DNA of 64,000 nt from Paludibacter sp. (GCA_031292575.1 JARLGX010000008.1:214028-278027); one strand, 5' to 3'. Positions 30,092-40,749 are shown, counted from the stretch's first letter. The notes: a model not told the origin generated them from the sequence alone. Made by a program: numbers and translations.

Positions 30092-30523
30092 TTATTCCGT
30101 TGCATTATTAAAGGTAAAAGTCAGTTGCTTCACCTGCCCGAAATTATCCTCCACATAAACGTCTATAGTTTGTTGATCCGTTGATGCAGAAGTATAATAA
30201 AGCCTGAATATCCCTTTATCCAGCGGATAACGATCATTCGGTTTAAACACGGTTCCGTCCTCCATCTGGAGAGAACCTTTACCGGCCGGCTGAAAATACC
30301 GAATGGTATAAGTTGCTCCGTCATACAGCCCTTCACGTTTGAGTTCACACCTGATTTCGGCGGTTTCACCTTTTACTATTTGTGTTTGTACAGGCATTGT
30401 TTCTACAGTAAACGGAAACACCTGCTGAACATCCAACTTGTTATCACAAGAGGTGCAACAAAAAAGGGTGGCGATCACAAAGCCACACATAACCGTATTG
30501 AATACTTTCCTTTTCATACACAT
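30092..30523 (-). CDS. traQ: conjugal transfer protein TraQ-like (DUF3872)
   Basis: Lipoprotein-like FVIATLFCCTSCDNKLDVQQVFPFTVETMPVQTQIVKGETAEIRC at the tra operon end. Confidence 0.8.
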   Translation of the reverse strand: MCMKRKVFNTVMCGFVIATLFCCTSCDNKLDVQQVFPFTVETMPVQTQIVKGETAEIRCELKREGLYDGATYTIRYFQPAGKGSLQMEDGTVFKPNDRYPLDKGIFRLYYTSASTDQQTIDVYVEDNFGQVKQLTFTFNNATE

Positions 30524-30529
30524 TATTTT

Positions 30530-31105
30530 TTAAAGAATAAACTTGATTCCTGCACCGACTTGTGTGTGGAAATGCCCCGTTGAACCTCCCCACAAACACC
30601 GTTCACGAGTATGAAGCAATAAGAGGATACGATCGGAAAGATAACTTTCCAACTCCAACGAGATTGCACCCCCATAGATAAAAGCATCTTCATTCGTCAA
30701 ACGTGAACCGTCAAGCAGGACCTTCTCACCCCAATTTACGGTCTCGTAACCTGCAAGAGCCGATCCACCGAGGTAGAGGAAGAATATCTTGTTGGCATCG
30801 GAAAGGACATGGATATAATAGCCACCTTCGGTTGTAAATTGTGTCGTTGGAATACGGGTATCTTTATACGGATTGTATTTTTGAAGATACTCACCGCCGA
30901 ATAGCCACTTATTCCCGCCTATCGTATACGTGGAAAGAGTCGTACTGAAATAGTATCCCGTCTCTTTTTGGTTGGCGTAGTTATACAGACCATCTACCAT
31001 CCCGGTCGTTAGCTGGATACCCCGCATCCTCGGGAGGCATCGTTGAGCATTCGCCTGCCCGACAAGGGCAAGCGACGCTACTACAAAGAACAAGAACTTT
31101 CTCAT
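30530..31105 (-). CDS. traO: conjugal transfer protein TraO
   Basis: MRKFLFFVVASLALVGQANAQRCLPRMRGIQLTTGMVDGLY. Confidence 0.88.
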   Translation of the reverse strand: MRKFLFFVVASLALVGQANAQRCLPRMRGIQLTTGMVDGLYNYANQKETGYYFSTTLSTYTIGGNKWLFGGEYLQKYNPYKDTRIPTTQFTTEGGYYIHVLSDANKIFFLYLGGSALAGYETVNWGEKVLLDGSRLTNEDAFIYGGAISLELESYLSDRILLLLHTRERCLWGGSTGHFHTQVGAGIKFIL

Positions 31106-31106
31106 G

Positions 31107-32021
31107 TTACTTCACTTTTAATTCGTTGATAACTTTGGCACGTACCAGATCTTCATTCTCAATGGTGAACGACTGGTGGCGCCCCCCATTTTTCTCGTTC
31201 AAGTCTACTACCAATTGCTTGTCATCGGGAATGGTGAATTTATCCATTGCAAATACTGTACACTCATCTTTCTTTCCGGCTACACGGATAGCATAGTTGT
31301 AGGCGCGAAGCGGGAAAATGACCTGTTCCTGTATGGCAGTGCGTTTAGCAACTTTTTTATCTACGATTTTGAACGTGATAAAATCCACGTCAAACGGTAC
31401 GTTGGAAGAATTTCTAATCTGTGTGTGGAAGTATAGCAGCCCGTTGTGGGTATAAATCCCTTTCAGCAGGTACTGGATACCGAAACGTTTGCAACCGATG
31501 TGTTTCACCTCGCGCTTGTCGTTCTTGTAGATGGATTTCATAATCATATGCACCAGCATTGGGCTCTCACTTCCCAGTTCTTTCAGGTAGATTTCCATTG
31601 CATTATTCGGACGATTCACTTCCTCACCATCATGGATAAAGTCGGTCATTTCTACATTCAAGAGTAATGGCTCATTGGCATACTTTACGTTGAAAGTGTA
31701 GAACGAGCCATCTTCAGTAATCACCGAGAGATTGGTCTCCTGCCGGAAATTCTTTACTGTTGCTTTCACCCGGATTACATTTTCAGCTCCGTCCGCCTTA
31801 CCTGCAATCAGGTTAGGAGAACCTAAATCGACATAGCGCACCGCCGAAGGGAAGATGATGTGTACTGTCTTATCGTAAGTCACTTCCAGCCCGCGAGGTG
31901 GAATCATACGGTCAAACGTTAGTTTTTTAGTCAGACCTTGGTAAAGGTCACCTGTTGTTTCTTGTGCATGTACTGCAAACAGGCTCATCATAAGAGCCAT
32001 AGTTAATAAGAACTTTTTCAT
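31107..32021 (-). CDS. traN: conjugative transposon protein TraN (DUF4138)
   Basis: LTFDRMIPPRGLEVTYDKTVHIIFPSAVRYVDLGSPNLIAGKADGAENVIRVKA. Confidence 0.92.
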   Translation of the reverse strand: MKKFLLTMALMMSLFAVHAQETTGDLYQGLTKKLTFDRMIPPRGLEVTYDKTVHIIFPSAVRYVDLGSPNLIAGKADGAENVIRVKATVKNFRQETNLSVITEDGSFYTFNVKYANEPLLLNVEMTDFIHDGEEVNRPNNAMEIYLKELGSESPMLVHMIMKSIYKNDKREVKHIGCKRFGIQYLLKGIYTHNGLLYFHTQIRNSSNVPFDVDFITFKIVDKKVAKRTAIQEQVIFPLRAYNYAIRVAGKKDECTVFAMDKFTIPDDKQLVVDLNEKNGGRHQSFTIENEDLVRAKVINELKVK

Positions 32022-32075
32022 TTTATTTGTGGATTTTAGTGTTTGGGTCTAAAGACCCGTTGTTAATAATAGAAT

Positions 32076-33443
32076 TTAATTTTCCGGTTGGTATAGCATG
32101 ACCTTACATCCGGCTTTCAGGTGCACCTTGACGGTGTGCATTTTCTTGGCGATATACTGTGAAGTACCTTGAATAGCTCCTTTACCTAAATCGGAAGCCA
32201 GTTGTGCTCCTGCATTAGTCGAGATATTAATACTGCTTCCGAGTGAAGACCCCATGTTAGCGGCTACTTCTTTGATGGCACTGGACTCCATTGAATTGGG
32301 GATAAAAATACCTTCCTGTCCGTCATTATCGAATACCGACAACTCGACAGGGGTAATTGTTCCTGCGTATTCAAGGGAAGTGATGGTGATGTTCAGCCTT
32401 TCGCCTTGTATCTTTGCAGCACCGATAATAATGGCATTGCGTGGTATAACGGTTCCCCTTACATTCATCGGTTCCAATATCCGCAGACGAACGGTTTGTC
32501 CGTCAGTCAAGGTTTGATCTCCGTGTATGCACGCTGCAATTGTATTCTTTTCCTGTGAGATACTGTTACCAACAGCCGTGTAAAAGCCTACATTGCGCGA
32601 TTGGGAATAAGCAGTTATAAATGCTGTGTCACTCAGCGGTTGGGCAAGAGCTGATACAAGTTTTGTTGTGACCTGTGTGACAGGAGTTATTGCTGTTTTC
32701 CCATTTGCTGTATTTCCATTGCGTTTTTTCTCTGAATGCACCTTTTCACCGGAGGAGCTTGTCTGCACCGGTTGCCCGGCTTGTCCTGAAGGCATATATT
32801 TTGCTGCCAACTCATAGGATTTTTCAAGCAGGGCAACCTGATCATTCATGGTTGATTTCGGAGTTTCCTGTGAAGCCAGACGTTTCTCCAGTTCATCAAT
32901 ACGCTGTTGAAGTTCCTCCTTTTTGGAATCCTCTTTCGGCGAGTCATAAAAATTACCCAGTGTGCGGTTCATGGTCTGGTAAGCGGCTGTGGAGGACAAT
33001 ATAGTCTGTCGGGGGCGGTAACTTCCTCCACCAGTAGAAGTATATGCCGGTTGTTTCCCCGTTTCAGCATTTGTCAAACCAACACTTTTTTCAGATGCTT
33101 CTTTTTCGTTACCAAATAAAGAAGCGAGGTCTTGCATTGTACTGTTACGTTCTTTCTGCTTATCCTCCATTTTAGCATGTTCGTAAGCTTTTTGCTTATC
33201 GCCAATAATACCGGTATCGGTCGGGAGTGGCATGTCCGTGTTGAATTTCTGACCCTGCTCTTCCTTTTTCTTGTCTTTAGCGGACGGAGCAAAGATTAGC
33301 CACATTGAACCAGCAAAAAGCAGGAACATAAGTGGATACACCAGCATTTTCTTGCGTTTTTGACGCTGCTCTTCCGTCAAGGTCTTTTCAGGCTTTCTTG
33401 GTGTAGTTGAAGCCTTGTCTAACTTGTTTTCTTCCATAATCAT
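32076..33443 (-). CDS. traM: conjugative transposon protein TraM
   Basis: KKMLVYPLMFLLFAGSMWLIFAPS...GFYTAVGNSISQEKNTIAACIHGDQTLTDGQTVRLRILEPMNVRGTVIPRNAIIIGAAKIQGERL. Confidence 0.92.
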   Translation of the reverse strand: MIMEENKLDKASTTPRKPEKTLTEEQRQKRKKMLVYPLMFLLFAGSMWLIFAPSAKDKKKEEQGQKFNTDMPLPTDTGIIGDKQKAYEHAKMEDKQKERNSTMQDLASLFGNEKEASEKSVGLTNAETGKQPAYTSTGGGSYRPRQTILSSTAAYQTMNRTLGNFYDSPKEDSKKEELQQRIDELEKRLASQETPKSTMNDQVALLEKSYELAAKYMPSGQAGQPVQTSSSGEKVHSEKKRNGNTANGKTAITPVTQVTTKLVSALAQPLSDTAFITAYSQSRNVGFYTAVGNSISQEKNTIAACIHGDQTLTDGQTVRLRILEPMNVRGTVIPRNAIIIGAAKIQGERLNITITSLEYAGTITPVELSVFDNDGQEGIFIPNSMESSAIKEVAANMGSSLGSSINISTNAGAQLASDLGKGAIQGTSQYIAKKMHTVKVHLKAGCKVMLYQPEN

Positions 33444-33706
33444 ACTATTTTATAAGCGTTGATACTATCTTGCTTCGAATGCAAGTCTAACTGTTTGATA
33501 TGTTCTATCTCTATTTGTTGACCGTCATTTTTGCCAATACGGTAAAGTGCTGTCCCGAGCGTGGAGAAAGCACATATTGCAAATAAGGTGAGGAGACCAA
33601 AGACGACGACAAGCCTCATTTTAGGTGATAAGCTCTCCAATTTACAGCGCAGTCGTTCATCCTGTCTGTTTCTCCAATTCTTAATACATTTTATTAGATT
33701 TTTCAT
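33440..33706 (-). CDS. traL: conjugative transposon protein TraL (DUF3989)
   Basis: Small single-TM protein between TraM and TraK; overlaps traM by 4 bp. Confidence 0.78.
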   Translation of the reverse strand: MKNLIKCIKNWRNRQDERLRCKLESLSPKMRLVVVFGLLTLFAICAFSTLGTALYRIGKNDGQQIEIEHIKQLDLHSKQDSINAYKIV

Positions 33707-33708
33707 CT

Positions 33709-34362
33709 TTATCTCTCCTGTGTTTTTAAATCCTTGTTTTCAAGAATGGTGAATCCTTCGATGGTGAACCCATTGGGATTATTGTCACTACGGGTGGCAT
33801 TCAGCAGATGACAGGTCGTTACAAGGCTTCGTTCTGTTACGTTGCTTTCACGGATAATCATTTGTCGGGCATAGGTATTGACCAAATAAGGGTAGCGATC
33901 AAAGTTGCAGACCACACTATCCACCTGAACTACCTGATTGATATTGCCGGCAATAATGCGGTTATAATATCCTTTCTCTACAAAGTCACTGTAGTAGTTG
34001 TATGCACTTTTATCAGCCAATAGCAAAGCCCGTTTTATATTATTGTCAATGGCACTCTTATCGGGAGACAGCGTGAAAAATAGCTCGTGAAAGCGGCGGA
34101 CATGTTCTCTTGCTTCCGCAGGACGGTTTTGAGAAAGATCTTGCGAGAGGGCAAGCATCAATGATTTGCCACCGTCCAGCACGTATATCTTTTCACGCTG
34201 TTTCTGCGCGAACTCGTAGGAACTCCAAACGGAGTATCCTACGATAACGGCACATAGGGAAACGAAAACGATTCCGAACAAGCGTATTTGCCTGAAACTT
34301 GTTTCGATGTTCTTTAAACTTTTAAATTCCATATTTTTGAATCTCATATTTTTATATTTCAT
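33709..34362 (-). CDS. traK: conjugative transposon protein TraK
   Basis: MEFKSLKNIETSFRQIRLFGIVFVSLCAVIVGYSVW; operon position. Confidence 0.9.
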   Translation of the reverse strand: MKYKNMRFKNMEFKSLKNIETSFRQIRLFGIVFVSLCAVIVGYSVWSSYEFAQKQREKIYVLDGGKSLMLALSQDLSQNRPAEAREHVRRFHELFFTLSPDKSAIDNNIKRALLLADKSAYNYYSDFVEKGYYNRIIAGNINQVVQVDSVVCNFDRYPYLVNTYARQMIIRESNVTERSLVTTCHLLNATRSDNNPNGFTIEGFTILENKDLKTQER

Positions 34363-34383
34363 ACTTGTTTTGTTTTTCCCTTT

Positions 34384-35397
34384 TTACTTTTTCAGTAGAC
34401 GACCGGCTACATTACCGGTCATAGCCCCGGCTACACTTCCGGCAACACCCCCTGCACGATTAGCTGTCTGACCGATATTACGTCCGTAGCTGCCCATTCC
34501 ACCGGCTTGAATAATCCAACCGGAAACGGTCGGTATGGTGAAATAGCCGATAATGCCAATGATCATGAATATAATATATACACTATTACTGGCATCGATG
34601 GAGTAATTGGGGTTATTTTGTAATTCCGAAATATCGTTTTGCAGCATCAACACTTGTATTTTAGCCAATATACTGCTGAATAAATCTGATACGGGTAGCC
34701 ATAGATAAACCTGCACATAGCGGCAGATCCATTGTGTGAGCGTACTTTGAAATCCATCCCAGACAGAAATGGCAAAGGCTATCGGTCCGAGTATCGCCAA
34801 TACGATAAGAAAGAAGGTACGGATGGTATCAATCACCAGGGCGGCAGCCGCAAATAATAATTCCAATACTTCTCGGAAAAAATCCCGGATAGACTTTTTC
34901 ATGCTGTACATTCCCCGTTCGATATACATTCCCGCCATAGTCACCACATCCTCCGGTGACCAGCCAAGCTCGTCCAATTGCTTATCGAACTCCTCGTTAC
35001 TGACCAGATAAGCCGTTTCCGGGTTTCGCATCATGGATTCATATTCCAATTTGTCTTTCTGTTCCCTGTATTTGTTCATATCAAAAGTCTGACTTTCGAG
35101 CAGTTGGTTCGTTCCCTGTACAATGGGACTTAATACCCCGTTAATCGTTCCGAGCACAATAGTTGGAAAAAACATAATACAAAAACCTATCGCAAACGGA
35201 CGTAACATCGGATACACGTCAATCACCTCGGCATGGGAGAGTGATTGCCACACCCGTACAGACATATAAAACAGGGCTCCTAATCCTGCCACGCCTTTTG
35301 CCACCCCGGACATATTGGAGCAAAGTGGCATCATCTCCGTATACAGTGAGCGAAGAATGGTGTGCAGGTTATCAAAATCAATGGTTAGTAGCATCAT
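34384..35397 (-). CDS. traJ: conjugative transposon protein TraJ
   Basis: MLLTIDFDNLHTILRSLYTEMMPLCSNMSGVAKGVAGLGALFYMSVRVWQSL; multi-TM. Confidence 0.92.
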   Translation of the reverse strand: MMLLTIDFDNLHTILRSLYTEMMPLCSNMSGVAKGVAGLGALFYMSVRVWQSLSHAEVIDVYPMLRPFAIGFCIMFFPTIVLGTINGVLSPIVQGTNQLLESQTFDMNKYREQKDKLEYESMMRNPETAYLVSNEEFDKQLDELGWSPEDVVTMAGMYIERGMYSMKKSIRDFFREVLELLFAAAALVIDTIRTFFLIVLAILGPIAFAISVWDGFQSTLTQWICRYVQVYLWLPVSDLFSSILAKIQVLMLQNDISELQNNPNYSIDASNSVYIIFMIIGIIGYFTIPTVSGWIIQAGGMGSYGRNIGQTANRAGGVAGSVAGAMTGNVAGRLLKK

Positions 35398-35400
35398 AAA

Positions 35401-36030
35401 TTACCAATATCTATCGTTATTACTTCCATAAAGAGCCAATATCCTTGACGTATCATTTTTCTTTTTCGCCCGCAAGTAGCTAACCGAAATATTCTTGTTA
35501 GTGTAGTAGGTAACCAGGTTGCGGTAGCGTTTTGCCGAGTTGTAGCATTTGTCTATCACGTCCATGCGTTCCTTATCGGTCATTGAAAGTGTGGTGATGT
35601 TGACTACGTCTTTCATCTCTTTCAAGACATCATTGCTCTCTTCCAGTAGTTTCGTGTAGCCAAAGGCAATGGCTCCTAATTCCTCTACTGTATAGTTATC
35701 GTCCCGCAACATCTTTTGGAAGCTATTCACATAAACATCCGAGATCTCTCCAATCATCAGGATGGTTTGTTGCACCTTGCGGGCATCTTTGATCAGGTTA
35801 TTTACGGACTTCAATGCGTCGTAATACTTCTTTCCCTGATCATAGATTTTCACCGTTTGCTGAAAGTTCGACAACATATTTTTTGCCGTGGTCGAAGTCT
35901 CTACAATTTGTTTTGTGGTGTTGATAATCCCCTGTGCGAGATTCGTGGGATCGGTTACGACCCATTGTGCGCTTGCTTTTCCTGTGAAGAGCAGGCACAA
36001 ACTAAAAATGATCAAAATTTTTGTTTTCAT
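35401..36030 (-). CDS. traI: conjugal transfer protein TraI (DUF4141)
   Basis: SAQWVVTDPTNLAQGIINTTKQIVETSTTAKNMLSNFQQTVKIYDQGKKYYDAL. Confidence 0.88.
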   Translation of the reverse strand: MKTKILIIFSLCLLFTGKASAQWVVTDPTNLAQGIINTTKQIVETSTTAKNMLSNFQQTVKIYDQGKKYYDALKSVNNLIKDARKVQQTILMIGEISDVYVNSFQKMLRDDNYTVEELGAIAFGYTKLLEESNDVLKEMKDVVNITTLSMTDKERMDVIDKCYNSAKRYRNLVTYYTNKNISVSYLRAKKKNDTSRILALYGSNNDRYW

Positions 36031-36054
36031 ATTCTTATGGATTTTAGTGGTTGA

Positions 36055-36420
36055 TTATTGTTTTACACCGACCCGGGTATAGTCCCCATGCGGTGAGAAG
36101 GTCAGTACATCTGTCGCCTCGTTATAGGCGATCTCGATACGAAACCCCGTGTTGATAAATAAATTACCGTTTTCTTCCTTTAGCAAGAAAGTTTCCGGTC
36201 GAAGCGTTCTTGTAATGCCCGCACGCCTGAATATCGTGACTTTATAGATATTCCCTTCGCAGAATATCACTACATCGGGCTCGCCATTCACGCTTACCCA
36301 ATTGCCACATAGTTTATCACGGTTGGTTTCTTTTGCAATACTGCAGGCTTGCAGCAATAGGACTGCTACGCCTACGAAATAGATGCTCAATAAGAGCAGC
36401 CGGTTTTTACTGTAATTCAT
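36055..36420 (-). CDS. DUF3876 lipoprotein-like protein
   Basis: Small lipoprotein-like ORF between TraI and TraG, typical tra operon position. Confidence 0.72.
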   Translation of the reverse strand: MNYSKNRLLLLSIYFVGVAVLLLQACSIAKETNRDKLCGNWVSVNGEPDVVIFCEGNIYKVTIFRRAGITRTLRPETFLLKEENGNLFINTGFRIEIAYNEATDVLTFSPHGDYTRVGVKQ

Positions 36421-36446
36421 ATGCTTTCGTTTTAAATGGATTTATA

Positions 36447-38954
36447 TTATGCTTTGTCTTTCCTGCTTTCGGCAAGCTGTTTGATAGCCGCTTCTATATC
36501 TCCACCGAGCTTTTCGGCAAGATTCAAAACCTCCATCTTCTCCGTTTCTTCGGTGGTGTACGCGAGATATTCTTCAGCACTAACTTCGGTTGCATAGACG
36601 GCAGATTGAGTGCCTCCCAAACCGATCCAAACCTCTTTGTAAAGCCTTGAGGGGTGATTAGCCATATTGATAGAGAGTATCTGTGACTTTTCCTTTTCCG
36701 TCAGCCCGAGCAATGCCTGTATCTGGTCGAACTTGTTCATGTACTTGCGCTGGTCGAGAAGGATCTTACAATCACTGTTGTTGATGATACTTTCCTTTAC
36801 CACGGGTGAACTGATAATGTCGTCCACTTCCTGCGTTACCACAATGGCTTCTCCGAAATACTTACGAACAGTCTTGTACATATATTTCAGGTATTCAGCC
36901 ATGTTGGCGGATGCAATGGCTTTCCACGCTTCCTCAACCACCAATTGTTTCCTCACACCTTTCAGCCGGCGCATCTTATTGATAAAGGCTTCCATGATAA
37001 TGATAGTCACTACCGGAAAGAGTTCTTTATTTTCCTTGATGGCATCAATTTCAAAGACAATAAACCGTTTAGATAGCAGGTCGATGTTCTTGCTTGAATT
37101 GAGCAGAAAATCAAACCGTCCGCCCTTGTAATATTGCCGTAGCGTAGTGAGCAGGTTGTCGACATTAAAGTCTTCTTTATTGACTTTAATATCCCTTTGG
37201 TCTAATCCGGTACGATAGATGTCCCGCATAAAATCATAGAAAGTATTGAAACACGGAGTAATACTCCTGTCGGCTTTTATCTGCTCGATATAAGCTGTTA
37301 CCGCACTTCCCAACTCGCCTGATTCCGTTTTGGATATTTTCTCGTCCTCGCTTTTCCAAAGGGTTAACAACAAAGTTTTGATACTGTCTTTCTTTTCTAC
37401 GTCGAACAGATAATCATCAGTATAGAACGGATTGAAGGAAATCGGATTCTCTTCGGTATAGGTAAAATAAATACCATCTTCACCTTTTGTTTTTTGATGG
37501 ATCATCTCACACAATCCCTGATAAGAATTACCTGTATCTACGAGTAGTACATGTGAACCTTGCTCATAATACTGTCTGACCATATGGTTCATGAAGAACG
37601 ATTTTCCACTACCACTTGGTCCCAACACAAATTTATTCCGGTTGGTAATGATTCCCTTTTTCATCGGTAGATCGGAAATGTCCAGATGCAAGGGTTTCCC
37701 GCTGATACGGTCAACCATTTTTATCCCGAACGGGCTGGGTGAACTTCGGTAGTTTGTTTCTTCCGTAAAGAAGCATAAGGCTTGTTCGATGAAGGTGTAA
37801 AACGATTCTTCCGCAGGGAAATCCGCTGCATTCCCCGGAATGGCTGACCAGAAAAGTGCCGGACAGTCCACGGTGTTATGGCGCGGTGTACATTCCATGG
37901 ATGCCAATTGACTGCCCACATCATTTTTGATGTGTTTCAATTCTTCCCTATCATCACTCCATGCCATGACATTAAAATGTGCCCGAATGGAAGTAAGACC
38001 GTAAGAGTGTGCTTCATTCAGATACTCGTCTATCCATTCCTTGTTGATAGAATTACTCCGGCTATATTGGGAGAGTGACTGCATATTGCGGGCAGACTTT
38101 TCAAAGCGTTGCAAATTCTCTTCGCTGTTATCAATAAACAAATACTGGTTGTACAGGTGATTGCTGGGAAGAAGGAGTCCGACAGGACTTGCAAACGACA
38201 AACGGCAATCACTCCTGTCAGTTGAAAGCCGCTCGTAGCGGGTATCTGTTGCCACATGACCCGGCAAGTCCTTTACATCGGAAAGTGTATGCAGACACAA
38301 TAAATTATCACCTATACGCATTTCCTCTGCTGAAAGCGATATGTCCTGCAAACAGGTGGTATTCTCCAGTGAGAGCGAGAAGTATTTTTCAATAAGTCCG
38401 GCAGTAGCATCCGTTCCTGTTATCTCATTGGCTGAAAGTCGATGAAGGCGAATAAAACCACTATCGTTCATAATGCGCTCAAACTGTTCGCAGGCTTCAA
38501 TAAACTTTCCCGTTATTTCCTTATCCCTGATTTCTTTGGGAATAATAAAGCCCCTGCATAGTGTGTTGAAATTGCTTTGCTTGCGGCTACGTTCTTTCGT
38601 CGTTTTTGTCAGGAATAGGAAACAAGAGTGATTCAGATAAGGTCGTTCATTGAAATGACGTTCAAAGGAACGGCTTAAAAAACTCATATCCTCTTTTTGA
38701 AGTTCTGCTTGATAATGTCCCTTGACAAACCAATCTTGTTTGTGCACGATCGAAAAATCGGGTAACACCTTTATGGCTTTGCACCAGGCAGCATGTATAG
38801 CTTCATATTCTGCTGAAGTCACCGTATATAATTCCGGCAGTTCTACCCGAAAGGCTACCGTGATGTCAGCATCTTTGGAAATAATGCAGTCATGTTCGAC
38901 GGCCAGCAGCGGAAATTTACTTTCCAGCGTAGCAGCTTTTACTGTATTTCTCAT
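36447..38954 (-). CDS. traG: TraG-family conjugation ATPase (VirB4-like)
   Basis: Walker A FVLGPSGSGKSFFMNHMVRQYYEQG and Walker B-region RKQLVVEEAWKAIAS. Confidence 0.95.
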   Translation of the reverse strand: MRNTVKAATLESKFPLLAVEHDCIISKDADITVAFRVELPELYTVTSAEYEAIHAAWCKAIKVLPDFSIVHKQDWFVKGHYQAELQKEDMSFLSRSFERHFNERPYLNHSCFLFLTKTTKERSRKQSNFNTLCRGFIIPKEIRDKEITGKFIEACEQFERIMNDSGFIRLHRLSANEITGTDATAGLIEKYFSLSLENTTCLQDISLSAEEMRIGDNLLCLHTLSDVKDLPGHVATDTRYERLSTDRSDCRLSFASPVGLLLPSNHLYNQYLFIDNSEENLQRFEKSARNMQSLSQYSRSNSINKEWIDEYLNEAHSYGLTSIRAHFNVMAWSDDREELKHIKNDVGSQLASMECTPRHNTVDCPALFWSAIPGNAADFPAEESFYTFIEQALCFFTEETNYRSSPSPFGIKMVDRISGKPLHLDISDLPMKKGIITNRNKFVLGPSGSGKSFFMNHMVRQYYEQGSHVLLVDTGNSYQGLCEMIHQKTKGEDGIYFTYTEENPISFNPFYTDDYLFDVEKKDSIKTLLLTLWKSEDEKISKTESGELGSAVTAYIEQIKADRSITPCFNTFYDFMRDIYRTGLDQRDIKVNKEDFNVDNLLTTLRQYYKGGRFDFLLNSSKNIDLLSKRFIVFEIDAIKENKELFPVVTIIIMEAFINKMRRLKGVRKQLVVEEAWKAIASANMAEYLKYMYKTVRKYFGEAIVVTQEVDDIISSPVVKESIINNSDCKILLDQRKYMNKFDQIQALLGLTEKEKSQILSINMANHPSRLYKEVWIGLGGTQSAVYATEVSAEEYLAYTTEETEKMEVLNLAEKLGGDIEAAIKQLAESRKDKA

Positions 38955-39277
38955 TCTTCTTTCTTTTTAGTGGTGAATAATCGGGAGAGTTTGCGTCGAT
39001 TGATAATGTACTTGGGATGGCTTTTGGAAGCAGCTAATTTCATCAAACCGTGTTCACCGTATTTAGTATTCAGGGCAAAGGTCTGCCACACCAATACTGA
39101 TGTTGCGAATACTCCGAAACCGATACAGAACCACTGGCTAATGCCTATCAAGTACATGATCACAAAGAGCACAAAGATGGCAAGTAACCCACCCACGAAG
39201 ATGAACAGGTATTGTGCTTTAAGCCCTTTGAACTCGACTGAACCTCCAATCCCTTTGTTGATTGAATACTCTGCCAT
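38951..39277 (-). CDS. traF: conjugative protein TraF (DUF4133)
   Basis: EYSINKGIGGSVEFKGLKAQYLFIFVGGLLAIF; 4-bp overlap with traG. Confidence 0.88.
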   Translation of the reverse strand: MAEYSINKGIGGSVEFKGLKAQYLFIFVGGLLAIFVLFVIMYLIGISQWFCIGFGVFATSVLVWQTFALNTKYGEHGLMKLAASKSHPKYIINRRKLSRLFTTKKKEE

Positions 39278-39281
39278 AATT

Positions 39282-39578
39282 TTAGAGAAAGAAGGAGCGC
39301 AGGATTGTTGCCGCTACGATTAAGAAGATACAGGCACCAAACCAGCTTGCCGCTGTTTTCGATGTGTCGGGATCTCCGCTGGAAAATTTACCATAAACTT
39401 TTACTCCTCCAATGAGACCAACGACGGCTCCGATGGCATAGATGAGTTTGGTTGCCGGATCAAAGTAGGAAGAGACCATACTTGTTGCTTCCGTGATTCC
39501 TGCCGTGCCATTGCCCTGGGCAACGGCTGCTACAGCCAGAAGAAGGGCTGCCGATAAAAGAAAGGATTTCTTAGTCAT
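39282..39578 (-). CDS. traE: conjugative protein TraE (DUF4134)
   Basis: GNGTAGITEATSMVSSYFDPATKLIYAIGAVVGLIGGVKVYGKFSSGDPDTSKTAASWFGACIFL. Confidence 0.92.
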   Translation of the reverse strand: MTKKSFLLSAALLLAVAAVAQGNGTAGITEATSMVSSYFDPATKLIYAIGAVVGLIGGVKVYGKFSSGDPDTSKTAASWFGACIFLIVAATILRSFFL

Positions 39579-39717
39579 AAATAGTTCTTGAGTTGTGCCG
39601 GGTGGTTGGATCGTCCGCCCGACGGATAAATACTGAGAATTTTAGTGGTGGATTTTAGTGGTTCACACTGAGGCTAGCCGTAATCGATTTTCTTCATTGT
39701 TTCTTGTTTTTTTATTG

Positions 39718-40419
39718 TTAGACAAAATCCCGAATGTCAAACCCACTGATGTCGGTTGGTATTTCGGTTGTATATTGGAGTTGGACTACCTCCCCGGCAA
39801 TATCCCCGTCCCTTGAGATTGAATGACTAAGAAAGTAGTCCATTAACTCCGTTATCTTTTTAGAACGAAGGGAGGAGCTTTTTATCAGTTGAGTAAAAAG
39901 CTCGTTACCCTCCAGTTCGGTAAATACCTGTCCGGCTCGATGGCTTTCATTTTCCGTTGCTGCAGGACTATTGGCAATTTTCATTGCCTCGCCGATTTCT
40001 TCAAAACTCACTCCGGTGGCAAAGCCCGTTGTTGGAAGCTCATCTTCCGTTTCATTTTCTCCGTATTCGAATGCTACATCTGAAATCTGAATATGGGTGA
40101 ATGCTTCGTCCAACTTATCATCCGGTAATCGTGCCGATGTTGGATTATCCATTTCGTCTGCGAAAGTAATATCGATATCCGTAATTTCTTCACTTTCAAT
40201 GGAAGTGGCAGCTTGTGGCGTCTGTTTGGTAGCTAGTGGCGTTTTCACTTCCATTTTGAAAAGGCTTTTCCCAACAATATTCTCTACATCATCAAGTAGC
40301 TTTATCGGAGGTAATACATCGGCTCTTTGCTGATTGCTTTCTTGTCTCTTTTCACGTAGCAGGCAAAAAACCAGATAAGCATTATACACAAGCAGTAGGC
40401 ATATTAATAGCGTTTCCAT
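39718..40419 (-). CDS. traD: conjugal transfer protein TraD-like
   Basis: N-terminal TM and conserved C-terminal half, positioned between TraE and DUF3408 genes. Confidence 0.7.
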   Translation of the reverse strand: METLLICLLLVYNAYLVFCLLREKRQESNQQRADVLPPIKLLDDVENIVGKSLFKMEVKTPLATKQTPQAATSIESEEITDIDITFADEMDNPTSARLPDDKLDEAFTHIQISDVAFEYGENETEDELPTTGFATGVSFEEIGEAMKIANSPAATENESHRAGQVFTELEGNELFTQLIKSSSLRSKKITELMDYFLSHSISRDGDIAGEVVQLQYTTEIPTDISGFDIRDFV

Positions 40420-40428
40420 AGACTCTGA

Positions 40429-40749
40429 TTAAAATATGGATTCTTCTTTACGTTCATCATACAATTCGGTAATTTCTCCCTGAAATGTAGCAAAATGGTG
40501 AGCCAGCACATTGTCCATATAGCTGGCGATGGAGAGCTCATTTCCTCCGATAACTTGAGTGATTTTCAATATGCGATCGTGGTAATCTTTGCGAATGCAG
40601 ACTTGTTTCCCCTGTCTGGCGGTGAAATTTGCAGCTTTCATAAAAAATGCCGAATATGTCCTCTTACTTTCCATATTGGTTTTTCTATTAAAAAGCCATT
40701 TCCATATTTTCATTTTCCTTATTTGTTTCATATCAGTATACCTCCTCAT
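40429..40749 (-). CDS. DUF3408 protein
   Basis: QGKQVCIRKDYHDRILKITQVIGGNELSIASYMDNVLAHHFATFQGEITELY. Confidence 0.82.
   Translation of the reverse strand: MRRYTDMKQIRKMKIWKWLFNRKTNMESKRTYSAFFMKAANFTARQGKQVCIRKDYHDRILKITQVIGGNELSIASYMDNVLAHHFATFQGEITELYDERKEESIF

Noticed and set aside
32254-33119. Plus-strand ORFs inside traM/traN/traJ and similar antisense ORFs across the tra operon
   Set aside because: Fully antisense to well-supported conserved tra genes; typical spurious ORFs of higher-GC coding regions.
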